Shown here in pieces: positions 52,369 through 63,963 of a stretch of 64,000 bases of DNA (the first letter of the stretch is position 1; every line of letters starts with the position of its first letter). The DNA lies in contig NZ_JAAOYV010000001.1 of NCBI RefSeq assembly GCF_011759585.1, forward strand, positions 1,524,768 through 1,588,767, written 5' to 3'. Under the pieces are notes generated by a model, which saw only the letters and a list, made by a program, of their open reading frames with translations, ran no database searches and was not told the origin of the DNA. Source of the DNA: Frigoribacterium endophyticum (GTDB lineage: Bacteria; Actinomycetota; Actinomycetes; Actinomycetales; Microbacteriaceae). A program made the translations under genes and the position numbers.

Positions 52369-53254
52369 AGTCGGCCCCCAGCGCGGCGAGGCTCTCGTCC
52401 GTCCAGGTCTCGGCGACCCAGCGCACGCTGAGCTCCCCCAGCGGCTCGATCTGCTCGAACGACACCGACCCGTGCCGGTAGAGCTCGAGCAGCGCGAGGA
52501 AGCGGGCGACGACGACGCCCTTGACGTCGACCCCCGAGACGAGCTCGCGGAAGGTCAGCAGCCCGCGCCCGCGCAGCAGCGCGACGACGACGGCGGCCTG
52601 CTCGCGGATGCTGACGAGCGGCGCGTGCAGGTGGTCGAGTCCGATGGTCGGCACCTCGGCGGGGGTCAGCGCGAGCGTGGCGAGGGCGGCGAAGTCGTCG
52701 GGGCTGAGGGTCCAGACGAGCTCCGGCGTCGTGACCCGGTACTTCTCCTCGAGGCGCACCGACCGCGCGTGCCGCGCGGCCTCGGCGACCGACCGCTCGG
52801 CGAACCACTCGGCGGCGAGCTTGAACGCGCGGTACTGCAGCAGGCGGGCGAAGAGCAGGTCGCGGGCCTCGAGCAGGGCCACGTCTTCCGCGTCGACCAG
52901 CTCGCCCTGGGGCAGCAGCCCGGCGACCTTGAGGTCGAGCAGGGTCGCGGCGACGACGATGAAGCCGCTGGCCTGGTCGAGGTCGGCGTCGGTGTCGAGC
53001 CGGCGGAGGTGGGCGAGGAACTCGTCGGTGACGGCGCTCAGCGCGACCTCGGTGACGTCCATCTCGCGCTTGCTGATCAGCGTCAGCAGCAGGTCGAACG
53101 GGCCGGTGAAGTTGTCGAGGGCCACGGCGAAGCCGGGCACCTCCGGCGGCACGGGCGCGTCACCCCGTGTCGAGGCACCGCCGTGCGCGACGTCGCTCCG
53201 CCCGGGAGCGACGTCGACCGTCACCGTCGTGGCCGGCTCAGGCTGCGGCACCAC
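52358..53254 (-). CDS. scpA: Segregation and condensation protein A
   Basis: 298 residues from GTG 53254, overlapping the parA stop by 17 bases. The kleisin motifs are LDNFTGPFDLLLTLISKREMDVTEV near residue 45 and FIVVAATLLDLKVAGLLP. The C-terminal winged helix (VVARFLALLELYRHGSVSFEQIEPLGEL) binds the Smc head. The N-terminal 40 residues are an unconserved extension. Confidence 0.95.
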   Translation of the reverse strand: MVPQPEPATTVTVDVAPGRSDVAHGGASTRGDAPVPPEVPGFAVALDNFTGPFDLLLTLISKREMDVTEVALSAVTDEFLAHLRRLDTDADLDQASGFIVVAATLLDLKVAGLLPQGELVDAEDVALLEARDLLFARLLQYRAFKLAAEWFAERSVAEAARHARSVRLEEKYRVTTPELVWTLSPDDFAALATLALTPAEVPTIGLDHLHAPLVSIREQAAVVVALLRGRGLLTFRELVSGVDVKGVVVARFLALLELYRHGSVSFEQIEPLGELSVRWVAETWTDESLAALGADYDG

Positions 53255-54146
53255 GCGCGATCAGCTCTCGGGCCAGCTGGCGGTACGCCTGGGCCGCGGG
53301 GTGCTCGGGCGCGAACTTCGTGATCGGGGTCCCGGCGACGGAGGCGTCGGGGAACTTGACGGTGCGGCCGATGACGGTCTCGAGCACCTCGTCGCCGAAC
53401 GCCTCGACGACGCGCTCGAGCACCTCACGGCTGTGCAGCGTGCGCGAGTCGAACATCGTCGGCAGGATGCCGTCGAGCTCGATGGCGGGGTTGAGCCGGT
53501 CGCGCACCTTCTCGATCGTCTCGACGAGCAGCGCGACGCCGCGGAGGGCGAAGAACTCGCACTCGAGCGGGATGAGCACGCCGTGCGCCGCGGTGAGGGC
53601 GTTGACGGTCAGCAGCCCCAGCGAGGGCTGGCAGTCGATCAGGATGACGTCGTACTCGGCGCTGACCTGGCGGAGGATGCGCGCGAGGATCTGCTCGCGG
53701 GCGACCTCGTTGACGAGGTGCACCTCGGCGGCGGAGAGGTCGATGTTGGCCGGCATGACGTCGAGGCCCTCGACGCGGGTCGGCACGATGACGTCGTGCG
53801 CGTCGCGGACGGCGCCGATCATGAGGTCGTAGATCGTCGACTGGTCGTGCGACTGCACGCCGAGGCCGGCGGTGAGGGCGCCCTGCGGGTCGAAGTCGAT
53901 GGCGAGCACGCGGCGGCCGTACTCGGCGAACGCGGCGCCCAGGTTGATGGTCGTCGTGGTCTTGCCCACGCCGCCCTTCTGGTTGCAGAGCGTGATGATG
54001 CGCGCGGGGCCGTGGCTCGCCAGCACGTCGGGCGTCGGGAACTCGGTGCGGGGGCGCCCCGTCGGGCCGTTCGCGGGGACGGCCGCCGGAGCGCTCTCGA
54101 AGAGGGCGGGTGTGCTCGGGGTCGGCTTGGTGCTCACGGGCTCCAT
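53238..54146 (-). CDS. ParA-family chromosome partitioning ATPase
   Basis: 302 residues from ATG 54146. A 45-residue Pro-rich leader precedes the deviant Walker A NQKGGVGKTTTTINLG (near residue 55). Later motifs are DFDPQGALTAGLG and VILIDCQPSLGLLTVNALTAA. No parB is adjacent, and scpA follows, the common order in actinobacteria for this second ParA-like ATPase. It may act with ScpAB-Smc in chromosome organisation rather than as the main partition pair. Confidence 0.93.
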   Translation of the reverse strand: MEPVSTKPTPSTPALFESAPAAVPANGPTGRPRTEFPTPDVLASHGPARIITLCNQKGGVGKTTTTINLGAAFAEYGRRVLAIDFDPQGALTAGLGVQSHDQSTIYDLMIGAVRDAHDVIVPTRVEGLDVMPANIDLSAAEVHLVNEVAREQILARILRQVSAEYDVILIDCQPSLGLLTVNALTAAHGVLIPLECEFFALRGVALLVETIEKVRDRLNPAIELDGILPTMFDSRTLHSREVLERVVEAFGDEVLETVIGRTVKFPDASVAGTPITKFAPEHPAAQAYRQLARELIARGAAA

Positions 54147-54204
54147 AGTACGAGCGCCCCCGAGCGGGGCGCGGCTGCCGCGCCCGGCCCGTGCACAGGA
54201 AGCC

Positions 54205-55140
54205 TCATGCGGCAGGTGAAGGTCTGACGGCCTTCCGGGCCCGGGGGTGGGCGGTCGAGTACATGTCGCGGAGGGCGTCCGCCGTGACCAGCGTGTAGAT
54301 CTGCGTCGTGGCCACCGACGAGTGCCCGAGCAGCTCCTGCACGACGCGCACGTCGGCCCCGCCCTCGAGCAGGTGGGTGGCGAACGAGTGGCGCAGCGTG
54401 TGCGGCGACACGTCGAGGCCCAGCTCGGCCCGGTCGGCCGCGCCGCTGATCACCAGCCAGGCGTTCTGCCGCGAGAGCCGGGCGCCCCGCGCGCCGAGGA
54501 AGAGCGCGGGGGTCGCGTCGCCCCGGGCCGAGAACTCGGGCCGGCCGCGCACCAGCCAGGCGTCGAGCGCCCGCCGGGCGTAGCTGCCGAGCGGCACGAG
54601 CCGCTGCTTGCCGCCCTTGCCGAACAGCCGCACGACGTCGCCCTCGACCACGTCGTCGACGTTCAGCGACACCGCCTCGCTGACCCGGGCACCGGTCGCG
54701 TAGAGCAGCTCGAGCAGCGCCTTGTCGCGCACGCGCGCGGGCTCGTCGCCGTCGGTCGCGGCGAGCAGCGCCTCGACCTGGGCGACCGAGATCGCCTTGG
54801 GCAGCCGCGACGGCAGCTTGGGCGGCCGGGTCGTGGCGGCCGGGTCGACCTCGAGCAGCCCCTCCTCGACCAGGAACCTGTGCAGGCCCCTCACCGACGA
54901 CAGCACCCGTGCCACGCTGGAGGCGCCGAGCGGCTTCTCCGGCCGGGTCGCCAGCGCGACGGGGAACGACGCCACGTCGCCTGGCTCGACCTCGTCGACC
55001 GAGGCCCGACCGAGCGCCGCCAGGTGCGCCTGCCAGAGCACGAGGTCGCGGCGGTAGGCCGCGGTCGTGTTCGGGGAGAGGCCGCGCTCGACGGTGACGT
55101 GGCGCAGGTACCGGGCCACCGCCTCCTCGACGGTCGTCAC
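54205..55140 (-). CDS. xerD: Site-specific tyrosine recombinase XerD
   Basis: 311 residues from GTG 55140. The N-terminal core-binding domain ([23 protein letters not shown]) is followed by the catalytic domain with Arg in [15 protein letters not shown], Lys in [11 protein letters not shown], His-x-x-Arg in [21 protein letters not shown], His in [13 protein letters not shown] and the nucleophile Tyr in that last motif. Length and position in the housekeeping block identify XerD, which resolves chromosome dimers, rather than a mobile-element integrase. Confidence 0.93.
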   Translation of the reverse strand: MTTVEEAVARYLRHVTVERGLSPNTTAAYRRDLVLWQAHLAALGRASVDEVEPGDVASFPVALATRPEKPLGASSVARVLSSVRGLHRFLVEEGLLEVDPAATTRPPKLPSRLPKAISVAQVEALLAATDGDEPARVRDKALLELLYATGARVSEAVSLNVDDVVEGDVVRLFGKGGKQRLVPLGSYARRALDAWLVRGRPEFSARGDATPALFLGARGARLSRQNAWLVISGAADRAELGLDVSPHTLRHSFATHLLEGGADVRVVQELLGHSSVATTQIYTLVTADALRDMYSTAHPRARKAVRPSPAA

Positions 55141-55162
55141 GGCCTGCCGCCCCGTCGGGCCG

Positions 55163-55731
55163 TCAGCGGGCCGCGACCGCGGCGAGCGCCGCGATGCTGA
55201 GGATGGAGTTGTGCAGCCGGCCGGCGAGCACGCCCTCCACGACCTCGTCGAGGCTGACCCAGCGCGTCACGATGTCGGCCTCCTCGTCGGAGCGGTCGAA
55301 CGCCCCCTCGGTCGCGCTGACGCCCGTGGCCCGGTAGACCGTGACCATCTCGTCGTTGCCGCCGGGCGAGGTGTGGAACGAGACCAGCTCGTGCCACGTG
55401 GTCGCCCGGAGGTCGGCCTCCTCCATCAGCTCGCGCTTCGCGGCGTCGAGCTTGCTCTCGCCCTCGGCGTCGAGCAGCCCCGCGGGCAGCTCCCAGTCGC
55501 GCGAGCGGATGGGGTGGCGGTACTGCTGGATGACCAGCACGCGGTCCTGGTCGTCGACCGCCAGGACGGCGACGGCGCCCGTGTGCGCGACGTACTCGCG
55601 CACCATCGGCGAGCCGTTGTAGTCGACGGTGTCGCGGACGACGTTCCAGACCGCGCCCTCGAACACCGTCTCCGAGCTCATCACCTCGAGCGCGGCGGGC
55701 TCGTCGCGCAGCAGCTCGCCCTCGGCGCCCA

Positions 55732-55732
<1 letters not shown>
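55163..55732 (-). CDS. NUDIX hydrolase, ADP-ribose pyrophosphatase type
   Basis: 189 residues from ATG 55732, sharing one base with the pyrG stop. The Nudix box is [21 protein letters not shown] (GxxxxxE...REUxEE, near residue 88). Upstream is [19 protein letters not shown], and later [13 protein letters not shown], the pattern of ADP-ribose and related sugar-nucleotide hydrolases. Confidence 0.88.
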
Positions 55733-57528
<1,796 letters not shown>

Positions 57529-57578
57529 GGGGTTCCATCCTATGTCACGCGGGGGCCCGTCGGCACCCCGCTGTCGGG

Positions 57579-59285
57579 TCACGGGCGCCGATCGGCGCCG
57601 GCGGAGGCCAGCTGGAGGAGCTCGCGGGCGTGGTCGAGCCCGCTCGCGCTGTCGGGCAGGCCCGAGAGCAGGCGTGCCATCTCGGCCACGCGCTCGTCGC
57701 CGTCGAGCTGCTGGACGCTGCTCGCGGTGACCTCGCCCGAGGCGTCCTTGACGACGCGGAGGTGGTTCGTGGCGAAGGCGGCGACCTGCGCGAGGTGCGT
57801 CACGACGATCACCTGGGCCCGTTCGGCGAGAGCCGCGAGGCGGCGGCCGATCTCGATGGCCGCGGCGCCGCCGACGCCGGCGTCGACCTCGTCGAAGACG
57901 AACGTCGGCACCTCGCTCGACCCGGCCATGACGACCTCGAGGGCGAGCATGACGCGCGAGAGCTCGCCGCCCGAGGCGCCCTTGCCGAGCGGGCGCGGCT
58001 CGCTGCCCGGGTGCGGGCGCAGCAGGAGCGCCACGGCGTCGGCCCCGGACGCGCCCAGCTCGCCGCGGGGCGAGACCTCGACGACGATCTCGGCCCCCGC
58101 CATCGCCAGCGCGCGGAGCTCCGCGCTGACCCGGCTCGACAGGTCGGCTCCGGAGGCGCGGCGCAGGTCGGTGAGGACGCTCGCCCTGGTCTCCGCCTCC
58201 GCCCGGAACTGCTCGACCTCGTCGTCGAGCTGCGCGAGGCGGTCGTCGTCGCTGTCGAGCTCGACGAGACGGCGGCTGCCCTCGTCGAGCAGGCGCAGCG
58301 CGTCGTCGACGGTCGGGCCGTGCTTGCGGAGCAGCGAGCCGATCTCGGCCCGCCGCGTCTGGACGACCTCCAGGTCGCCGGCCGCGTCGGCGTCGAGGCT
58401 GCCGAGGTAGCTGGAGAGCCGCGACGACGATTCGCTGACCTGGACGCTGACCTCGGCGAGCAGGTCGGCGATCGGCTGCAGCGCGGCGTCGTGCGGGGCC
58501 ACCCGCTCGACCTGGCGCCGTGCCTCCTCGACGAGCGAGAGGACGTCGCGGGTGCCGTCGACCGCGTCGGTGGACAGGATCTCGTGGGCGAGCCCGGCGG
58601 CGAGCCGCAGGTCTTCGGAGTTGCTGAGCCGCTCGGCCGTGGCGTCGAGCTCGTCGAGCTCGCCCGCGACGGGCGAGACCGCCTCGATCTCGTCGATCGC
58701 CTCGCGCAGCGCCTCGGCCTCGGCCCGGCGGGCGTCGCGGTCGCGGGTGATCTCGTCGAGCTCCGCCCGGGCCGCTTGCCAGGCGTCGTAGGCCGACCGG
58801 TACGACGTGGCCGCCTCGGCGAGCGGGGCGCCGCCGTGGGCGTCGACGGCGGCGCGCTGCGCCTGCGCCGACTTCAGCCGGATCTGCTCGCTCTGACCGT
58901 GCACCACGACGAGGTGGTCAGCGAGGTCGCCCAGGACGCCGATCGGGGCGGTGCGCCCGCCCACGACGGCCCGGCTGCGGCCCTCCGCCGAGACGACGCG
59001 GCTGAGGAACAGCTCGCCGTCGTCGACGTCTCCCCCGGCGTCGCGCACGCGCGAGACCACCGAGCCCTCCTCGGGCACGACCCAGCGGCCGTCGACGACC
59101 GCCTGGGCGCTGCCGGAGCGGACGATGCCGCTCTCGGCCCGCTGGCCGAGCAGGAGGCCGAGGGCGGTCACGACCATGGTCTTGCCCGCGCCGGTCTCGC
59201 CGGTGACGGCCGTGAACCCGGGGCCGAGGGGCAGGGTCGCCCGCCCGATGACGCCGAGGTCGCGGATCGCGATCTCCTCGATCAC
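57579..59285 (-). CDS. recN: DNA repair protein RecN
   Basis: 568 residues from GTG 59285, GTGA-coupled to nadK. It begins [20 protein letters not shown] with Walker [12 protein letters not shown] near residue 32. The centre is coiled-coil. The C-terminal head has [17 protein letters not shown] and [20 protein letters not shown]. It is an SMC-like protein that acts in double-strand break repair. Confidence 0.95.
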   Translation of the reverse strand: MIEEIAIRDLGVIGRATLPLGPGFTAVTGETGAGKTMVVTALGLLLGQRAESGIVRSGSAQAVVDGRWVVPEEGSVVSRVRDAGGDVDDGELFLSRVVSAEGRSRAVVGGRTAPIGVLGDLADHLVVVHGQSEQIRLKSAQAQRAAVDAHGGAPLAEAATSYRSAYDAWQAARAELDEITRDRDARRAEAEALREAIDEIEAVSPVAGELDELDATAERLSNSEDLRLAAGLAHEILSTDAVDGTRDVLSLVEEARRQVERVAPHDAALQPIADLLAEVSVQVSESSSRLSSYLGSLDADAAGDLEVVQTRRAEIGSLLRKHGPTVDDALRLLDEGSRRLVELDSDDDRLAQLDDEVEQFRAEAETRASVLTDLRRASGADLSSRVSAELRALAMAGAEIVVEVSPRGELGASGADAVALLLRPHPGSEPRPLGKGASGGELSRVMLALEVVMAGSSEVPTFVFDEVDAGVGGAAAIEIGRRLAALAERAQVIVVTHLAQVAAFATNHLRVVKDASGEVTASSVQQLDGDERVAEMARLLSGLPDSASGLDHARELLQLASAGADRRP

Positions 59286-60211
59286 TCGGCGGCCGCCTGG
59301 TCGGGCCCGCGCCAGCCGGTGACCGGGAGGTGGAACTTCGCCACGAGGCGGTCGGTGAACGGCCCCTGGCGGAGGCGCGCCAGCAGCACCGGCTGCGTCG
59401 AGCGGGTGCACTCCACCCGGGCCCCGGGCGGCAGGTCGTGCTCGCGTCGGCCGTCGCACCAGAGGATGCCCTTGGCGTCGGTGCGGTTCATCACCTCGAC
59501 GGCGAGGGTGGAGTCGGGGCCCACCACGAGCGGGCGGGCGAAGAGCGCGTGGGCGCTCAGCGGCACGAGGAGCAGCGCCTGCACCTCGGGCCAGACCACG
59601 GGGCCGCCGGCCGAGAAGGAGTAAGCGGTCGAGCCGGTCGGGGTCGACATGACGACGCCGTCGCAGCCGAAGGAGGAGAGCGGCCGCCCGTCGACCTCGA
59701 TGACGACCTCGAGCATCCGCTCGCGGGAGGCCTTCTCGACCGTCGCCTCGTTCATCGCCCAGGTGCGGTAGACGACCTCGCAGTCGGTGGTGACCGTGAC
59801 GTCGAGGGCGAACCGCTCCTCCACGTCGTAGTCGGCGGCGAGCACGCGCTGCACCGTCTCGGTCATCTCGTCGCGCTCGCTCTCGGCGAGGAACCCGACG
59901 TGGCCGAGGTTGACGCCGATGATGGGCGACCGGGTGCCGCGCACGAGCTCGGCCGCGCGGAGGATGGTGCCGTCGCCGCCGAGCACGATGACGCACTCGA
60001 GCTGGTCGGCCACGACGTCGTCGCCGAGGATGTGGACCTCGCCGACCTCGGGGGCCGCGACCCGGATGTCGTTCCACTCGTCAAGGGGCAGCACGGGCAC
60101 GACACCGGCCGCGCGCAGGAGTCCGCAGACCTCCAGCGCCGCCCCGATGGAGTCCGGTCGCCCCGTGTGCGAGACGACGAGGATGTGTCGTGTCGAAGTG
60201 ATCTCTCTCAC
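59282..60211 (-). CDS. nadK: NAD kinase
   Basis: 309 residues if started at GTG 60211, which gives the usual GTGA overlap with tlyA and an N-terminus (REITSTRHILVVSHTGRP) like other actinobacterial NadK. ATG 60244 would add 11 residues. The family motifs are LGGDGTILRAAELV, GVNLGHVGFLAE, WAMNEATVEK and STPTGSTAYSFSAGGPVV. It converts NAD to NADP. Confidence 0.94.
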   Translation of the reverse strand: MREITSTRHILVVSHTGRPDSIGAALEVCGLLRAAGVVPVLPLDEWNDIRVAAPEVGEVHILGDDVVADQLECVIVLGGDGTILRAAELVRGTRSPIIGVNLGHVGFLAESERDEMTETVQRVLAADYDVEERFALDVTVTTDCEVVYRTWAMNEATVEKASRERMLEVVIEVDGRPLSSFGCDGVVMSTPTGSTAYSFSAGGPVVWPEVQALLLVPLSAHALFARPLVVGPDSTLAVEVMNRTDAKGILWCDGRREHDLPPGARVECTRSTQPVLLARLRQGPFTDRLVAKFHLPVTGWRGPDQAAAE

Positions 60212-61098
60212 GCTCCCGTCGTGGTGTCTGCCGTGCTCAGCCATTCTGTCGGATTCGTCCCGGTCGAGGCCGAGAAGTGCACCACGTACTCCTTGTTGCC
60301 CGCCGTGCCGACGATCGGTGAGGGGATGAGCCCCGCCGTGCCGAGGCCGAGGTCGTGGGCAGCCCAGAGCACGGTCGTCACGGCCTCGGCGCGCAGCGCC
60401 GGGTCGTGCACGATGCCCTCGCGGACGCCCTGGCGGCCGACCTCGAACTGCGGCTTGACGAGGAGGACGAAGTCGGCGCCGGTGCCGAGCGACGCGGTGA
60501 GCGCGGGGAGGACCATCGTCAGCGAGATGAACGAGAGGTCGGCCACGACGAGGTCGACGTCGTCGGCCCGGTCGGTGAGGCCGCGCAGCTGCTCGGCGGT
60601 GAGGTAGCGGGCGTTGACGCCCTCGATGACGGAGACGCGGCGGTCCGATCGCACCGACGGCGACAGCTGCCCGTGGCCCACGTCGAGGGCGACGACGTGC
60701 TCGGCGCCACGCTCGAGCAGCACCTGGGTGAAGCCGCCGGTCGAGGCGCCGACGTCGAGGGCGGTGCGACCGGCAGGGTCGACGCCGAACGCGTCCAGGG
60801 CGCCGACGAGCTTGTGGGCGGCTCGGCTGACGTAGTGGTCGAGGCCGGCGACCTCGACGCGGTCGGTGACCGAGACACGGGCGGAGGCCTTGACGGCGCC
60901 CGTGCCGTTGACGGTCACGAGGCCGTCGGCGAGCAGCCGGGCGGCGTGGGTGCGGGACCGCGCGAGGCCCCGGCGGGCGAGCGCGGCGTCGAGGCGCTCG
61001 TCGACGGCCTCGGCCGCGATCGGCTCCTCGGCCGTGGGCTCGGGCGCCGAGGTGCCGCGTCCGGAGCGGAGGGGCTTCCCCGAGGCGTCGACCGTCAC
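60208..61098 (-). CDS. tlyA: TlyA-family rRNA 2'-O-methyltransferase
   Basis: 296 residues from GTG 61098. An N-terminal S4 domain (ERLDAALARRGLARSRTHAARLL) is followed by an FtsJ-like methyltransferase with TALDVGASTGGFTQVLLERGA as the AdoMet site and VVADLSFISLTMVLPAL, then LLVKPQFEVG. TlyA methylates 16S and 23S rRNA in mycobacteria. It sits between the small gene and nadK, joined by 4-base overlaps. Confidence 0.93.
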   Translation of the reverse strand: MTVDASGKPLRSGRGTSAPEPTAEEPIAAEAVDERLDAALARRGLARSRTHAARLLADGLVTVNGTGAVKASARVSVTDRVEVAGLDHYVSRAAHKLVGALDAFGVDPAGRTALDVGASTGGFTQVLLERGAEHVVALDVGHGQLSPSVRSDRRVSVIEGVNARYLTAEQLRGLTDRADDVDLVVADLSFISLTMVLPALTASLGTGADFVLLVKPQFEVGRQGVREGIVHDPALRAEAVTTVLWAAHDLGLGTAGLIPSPIVGTAGNKEYVVHFSASTGTNPTEWLSTADTTTGA

Positions 61099-61304
61099 CG
61101 GGGGCCCGCCGCGCCGTCGGCCGCCGTGCCCTCGAGCACGCCTCGGAGCTCGTCGTGGAGGGCGGCGAACGAGTCGGCCCGGGACTCCAACGGTGACTCC
61201 TCGACCTGGCGGAGGCGCGCCTCCAGGCCCGGCACCGCCGGCGGACGGTCATCCGTGCGCTGGCGCTCGGAACGCTCGTGCCCGGGGTCGTCGATCTGCT
61301 GCAT
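61095..61304 (-). CDS. Small acidic hypothetical protein
   Basis: 69 residues from ATG 61304 (GTG 61316 is an alternative). It is hydrophilic and helical (LEARLRQVEESPLESRADSFAALHDELRGVLEG), with no cysteines or membrane segment. It is overlapped by tlyA and directly follows the HAD hydrolase gene, a place where actinobacteria often have a short unnamed protein. Confidence 0.7.
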   Translation of the reverse strand: MQQIDDPGHERSERQRTDDRPPAVPGLEARLRQVEESPLESRADSFAALHDELRGVLEGTAADGAAGPR

Positions 61305-61317
61305 GGTGGCGTCCACC

Positions 61318-62322
61318 CTAACCGTCGGGGTGGAGGGCGGGGTCGATGTCGAGGCCGTAGATCGCGCGGCCCGTGCCCCACACGGCGGCGGCGCCGGCCC
61401 GGAGGAGGTCGACGGGGTCGGGGCCGGGCGTCATGACCCGGACCGTGCCGCCGCGCACGGCGACGCTCGCGCCCCGGACGGTGACGACGTGCACGTCTCC
61501 CTCGTCGTGCTCGACGAGCTGGGGGTAGGGCTGCGAGAGCTCGCGGAGGTCGCCGAGCACGAAGTCCGGCCGAGACCGCGCGTCGGCGGCGAGGAGCTGC
61601 TTCGCCCCGTCGATGCCGGTGAGCACCAGCACCGAGACGAGGCCGGCCTCGTTCGCGCCGACGACGTCGGTGTCGAGGCGGTCGCCGATGAACAGCGCCT
61701 TCGTGGCGCCGAAGCGCTCGACGGCGGCGTGGTAGATCGGGGTCTCGGGCTTGCCCGCGGTGACCGGCAGGCGGCCGACGGCCGTGTGCACGGCCGACAC
61801 GAGGGTGCCGTTGCCGGGAGCGGTGCCGCGCTCCTGCGGGATGGTCCAGTCGGTGTTCGTGGCGATCCACGGGATGTCGGCGGCCAGGGCGTACGACGCC
61901 TCGGCGAGGTCGGCCCAGCCCACGTCGGGGCTGAAGCCCTGCACGACGGCCGCGGGGTGGTCGTCGGCCGACCGCGCGACGACGAAGCCCTCCTGCTCGA
62001 GCACGGAGGTCAGGCCGACCCCGCCCACGACGAGGACGGTCGAGCCGGCCGGCACGGCGTCCGCGAGGAGGCGCACGGCCGCCTGCGGGGAGGTCACCAC
62101 GTCGTCCTCCCCCACCGTCAGCCCGTAGCCGGAGAGCTGCTCGGCCACCGTGGCCGCGGTGCGCGACGCATTGTTGGTGATGTAGCCGACACGGTGGGTG
62201 CGGGAGGCGGCGGTCAGGGCCTCGACAGCGTGCGGCACGGCAGCGCGGCCCCTGTACACGACGCCGTCGAGGTCGGCGAGGACGGTGTCGACGCCGTCGA
62301 GCGGCGACGGACCGTCAGCCAC
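61318..62322 (-). CDS. HAD-superfamily hydrolase, subfamily IIA (NagD-like)
   Basis: 334 residues from GTG 62322, overlapping the next gene upstream by 8 bases. Motif I is DTVLADLDGVVYRG, motif II is GYITNNASRTAATVAEQL, and motifs III and IV are in AGKPETPIYHAAVERF and ALFIGDRLDTDVVGANEAG. NagD-like enzymes dephosphorylate small phosphometabolites such as phosphoglycolate. The substrate is not evident. Confidence 0.9.
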   Translation of the reverse strand: MADGPSPLDGVDTVLADLDGVVYRGRAAVPHAVEALTAASRTHRVGYITNNASRTAATVAEQLSGYGLTVGEDDVVTSPQAAVRLLADAVPAGSTVLVVGGVGLTSVLEQEGFVVARSADDHPAAVVQGFSPDVGWADLAEASYALAADIPWIATNTDWTIPQERGTAPGNGTLVSAVHTAVGRLPVTAGKPETPIYHAAVERFGATKALFIGDRLDTDVVGANEAGLVSVLVLTGIDGAKQLLAADARSRPDFVLGDLRELSQPYPQLVEHDEGDVHVVTVRGASVAVRGGTVRVMTPGPDPVDLLRAGAAAVWGTGRAIYGLDIDPALHPDG

Positions 62323-63814
62323 GGTCGTCGGCCTGCTCGTCGTGGGGCTGCTCGTCGTGGGGCGGCTCGCCGTCGCCGTGCTCGTCGCCGCCGTGGTCGT
62401 CCTCAGCGTCCTCGTCGTCCGCAGCGTCCTCGTCGTCCGAAGGCGAGTCGACGACGTCGTCCGTCGCCTGCTCGTCCCCGGCAGAGCCATCCGCGTCCAC
62501 GGGGTCCTCGTCGTCGGCGGTGACCTCGGCGGTCACGCCCTCGACGTCGATCCACTCGTCGTCGAGGTCGACCTCGAGCTCCTCCTCGACGATCTCGACG
62601 GTCTCGAGGTCGTCTCCGCCGGCGAGAGCGTCGAGAGCAGCGGACGCGCGCTCGGAGAGGACACGCCACTCGTCGCCCTCGGACTTCCGACCGAGGTCGT
62701 CGAGCACCGTCGCGTACGCGTCGAACAGCGCAGGGCTGTACGAGAAGGCCTTCTTGCGGTCGAGCTGGGGGATCTCGAGCTCACGCAGGGCGGCGTCGGG
62801 CTGACCGAGATCGAGGCGCGCGCCCGACATCGCGATGGCGAGCTGCACGCGGACGGGAACGTCGAGCGTGGCCACGTCGACCGAGCGGCCCAGCTCGAGG
62901 GCGCGCTCCGGACGCTCGAGGCCCCGCTCGCTGTCGACCATCAGGGGCAGGTGGTCGTCACGACCGGAGATCCGACGGTACGTGCGCAGCTCGCGGAGGG
63001 CCATGGCGTAGTCACCGACGGTGTAGGCCGTGATGGCGATCGTCTCGCGCACGACGCCGATGCGGCCGGCACGACGACCGGCCGAGAGGGCGTGCTTGTG
63101 GGCCTCCTCGGGGTCTTCGTCGATGAGGCGGCCCGCCATCACGAGGTGCTTGGCGACCCAGTCGGCGTTCTCCTTGCTCAGCGTCTTGAGCTCGCCACGA
63201 GCGACCTTGTCGAGGTCGCGGGGCTCCACGTCGTCAGGGACGTGGGCGACCTCCTGGGCCGGCCGGACGGACTTCAGGCCGTACGGGTCGCGCTCTTCCG
63301 GGGTCTGGCGATCCCGCGAGTTGAAGGAGTCGCGGCCACCACCACGACCGCCCGCTGCGGCCCCGCGGCCGGGCGCGCCCCGTCGGTCGCCCCCGCCCGG
63401 ACGGTCGGACCGTTGGGGGCGGTCGCCGTAGGACGGACGATCCGAGCGCTGCGGTCGATCACCCGACGGGCGGTCGGACCGCTGCGGACGGTCACCGTAC
63501 GACGGGCGATCTGACCGCTGCGGTCGATCACCCGACGGGCGGTCGGGCCGCTGCGGACGGTCACCGTACGACGGACGGTCAGAACGCTGCGGTCGGTCGC
63601 TGGACGGACGATCGAACCTCTGAGGCCGATCTCCCTGACGGGGGCCTGTACCCGACCGGCGGTCAGCCGAGCCGCGCTGCCCATCGGGGCTGCCCTGTGC
63701 CGGGCCTCGCGCGTCACGGCGTCCGCCGTCACGACCGCTGCCGGAGCCTGTGGAGCCGCCAGAGGAAGGGGAACGTCGGGGCCGGTCGTCTCGGTCGTCG
63801 TCGCGGTCGCTCAC
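62315..63814 (-). CDS. Tetratricopeptide-like protein with a repeat-rich N-terminus
   Basis: 499 residues from GTG 63814, with GGAG about 7 bases upstream. The N-terminal 150 residues are Arg/Asp/Ser-rich with repeats of DRPQRSDRPSYG. The middle (residues about 165-390) is helical with TPR-like pairs: ADWVAKHLVMAGRLIDEDPEEAHKHALSAGRRAGR and GDYAMALRELRTYRRISGR. The C-terminus is strongly acidic (DDEDAADDEDAEDDHGG). Charged, disordered tails on both ends suggest an RNA- or protein-binding scaffold. Function unknown; it is the usual first gene of the block. Confidence 0.8.
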   Translation of the reverse strand: MSDRDDDRDDRPRRSPSSGGSTGSGSGRDGGRRDARGPAQGSPDGQRGSADRRSGTGPRQGDRPQRFDRPSSDRPQRSDRPSYGDRPQRPDRPSGDRPQRSDRPSYGDRPQRSDRPSGDRPQRSDRPSYGDRPQRSDRPGGGDRRGAPGRGAAAGGRGGGRDSFNSRDRQTPEERDPYGLKSVRPAQEVAHVPDDVEPRDLDKVARGELKTLSKENADWVAKHLVMAGRLIDEDPEEAHKHALSAGRRAGRIGVVRETIAITAYTVGDYAMALRELRTYRRISGRDDHLPLMVDSERGLERPERALELGRSVDVATLDVPVRVQLAIAMSGARLDLGQPDAALRELEIPQLDRKKAFSYSPALFDAYATVLDDLGRKSEGDEWRVLSERASAALDALAGGDDLETVEIVEEELEVDLDDEWIDVEGVTAEVTADDEDPVDADGSAGDEQATDDVVDSPSDDEDAADDEDAEDDHGGDEHGDGEPPHDEQPHDEQADDRG

Positions 63815-63905
63815 AGAGGTTCTCCTCGGGTCTTCTGGCTGCTGTTGTGTTGTGGCGCCCCGACTCTATCTCAGGGCCTTCGCCCGGGAAGGGCGGACAA
63901 ACACA

Positions 63906-63932
63906 AAAGGCCCCTCCTGTGGAGGGGCCTTT
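63906..63932 (-). terminator. Terminator downstream of the 5S rRNA gene
   Basis: Perfect 12-base arms (AAAGGCCCCTCC and complement) with a TGT loop, followed on the minus strand by a T-rich tail (TTTTGTGTTTG). It lies about 30 bases past the 5S 3' end and closes the rRNA operon. Confidence 0.85.
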
Positions 63933-63963
63933 CGGTGTGCCAGTCATGCTGTGCACTAAAGGA

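Noticed and set aside
54205..55140. Tyrosine recombinase as the integrase of the defence island
   Set aside because: Its length, motifs and position in the conserved housekeeping block mark it as XerD.
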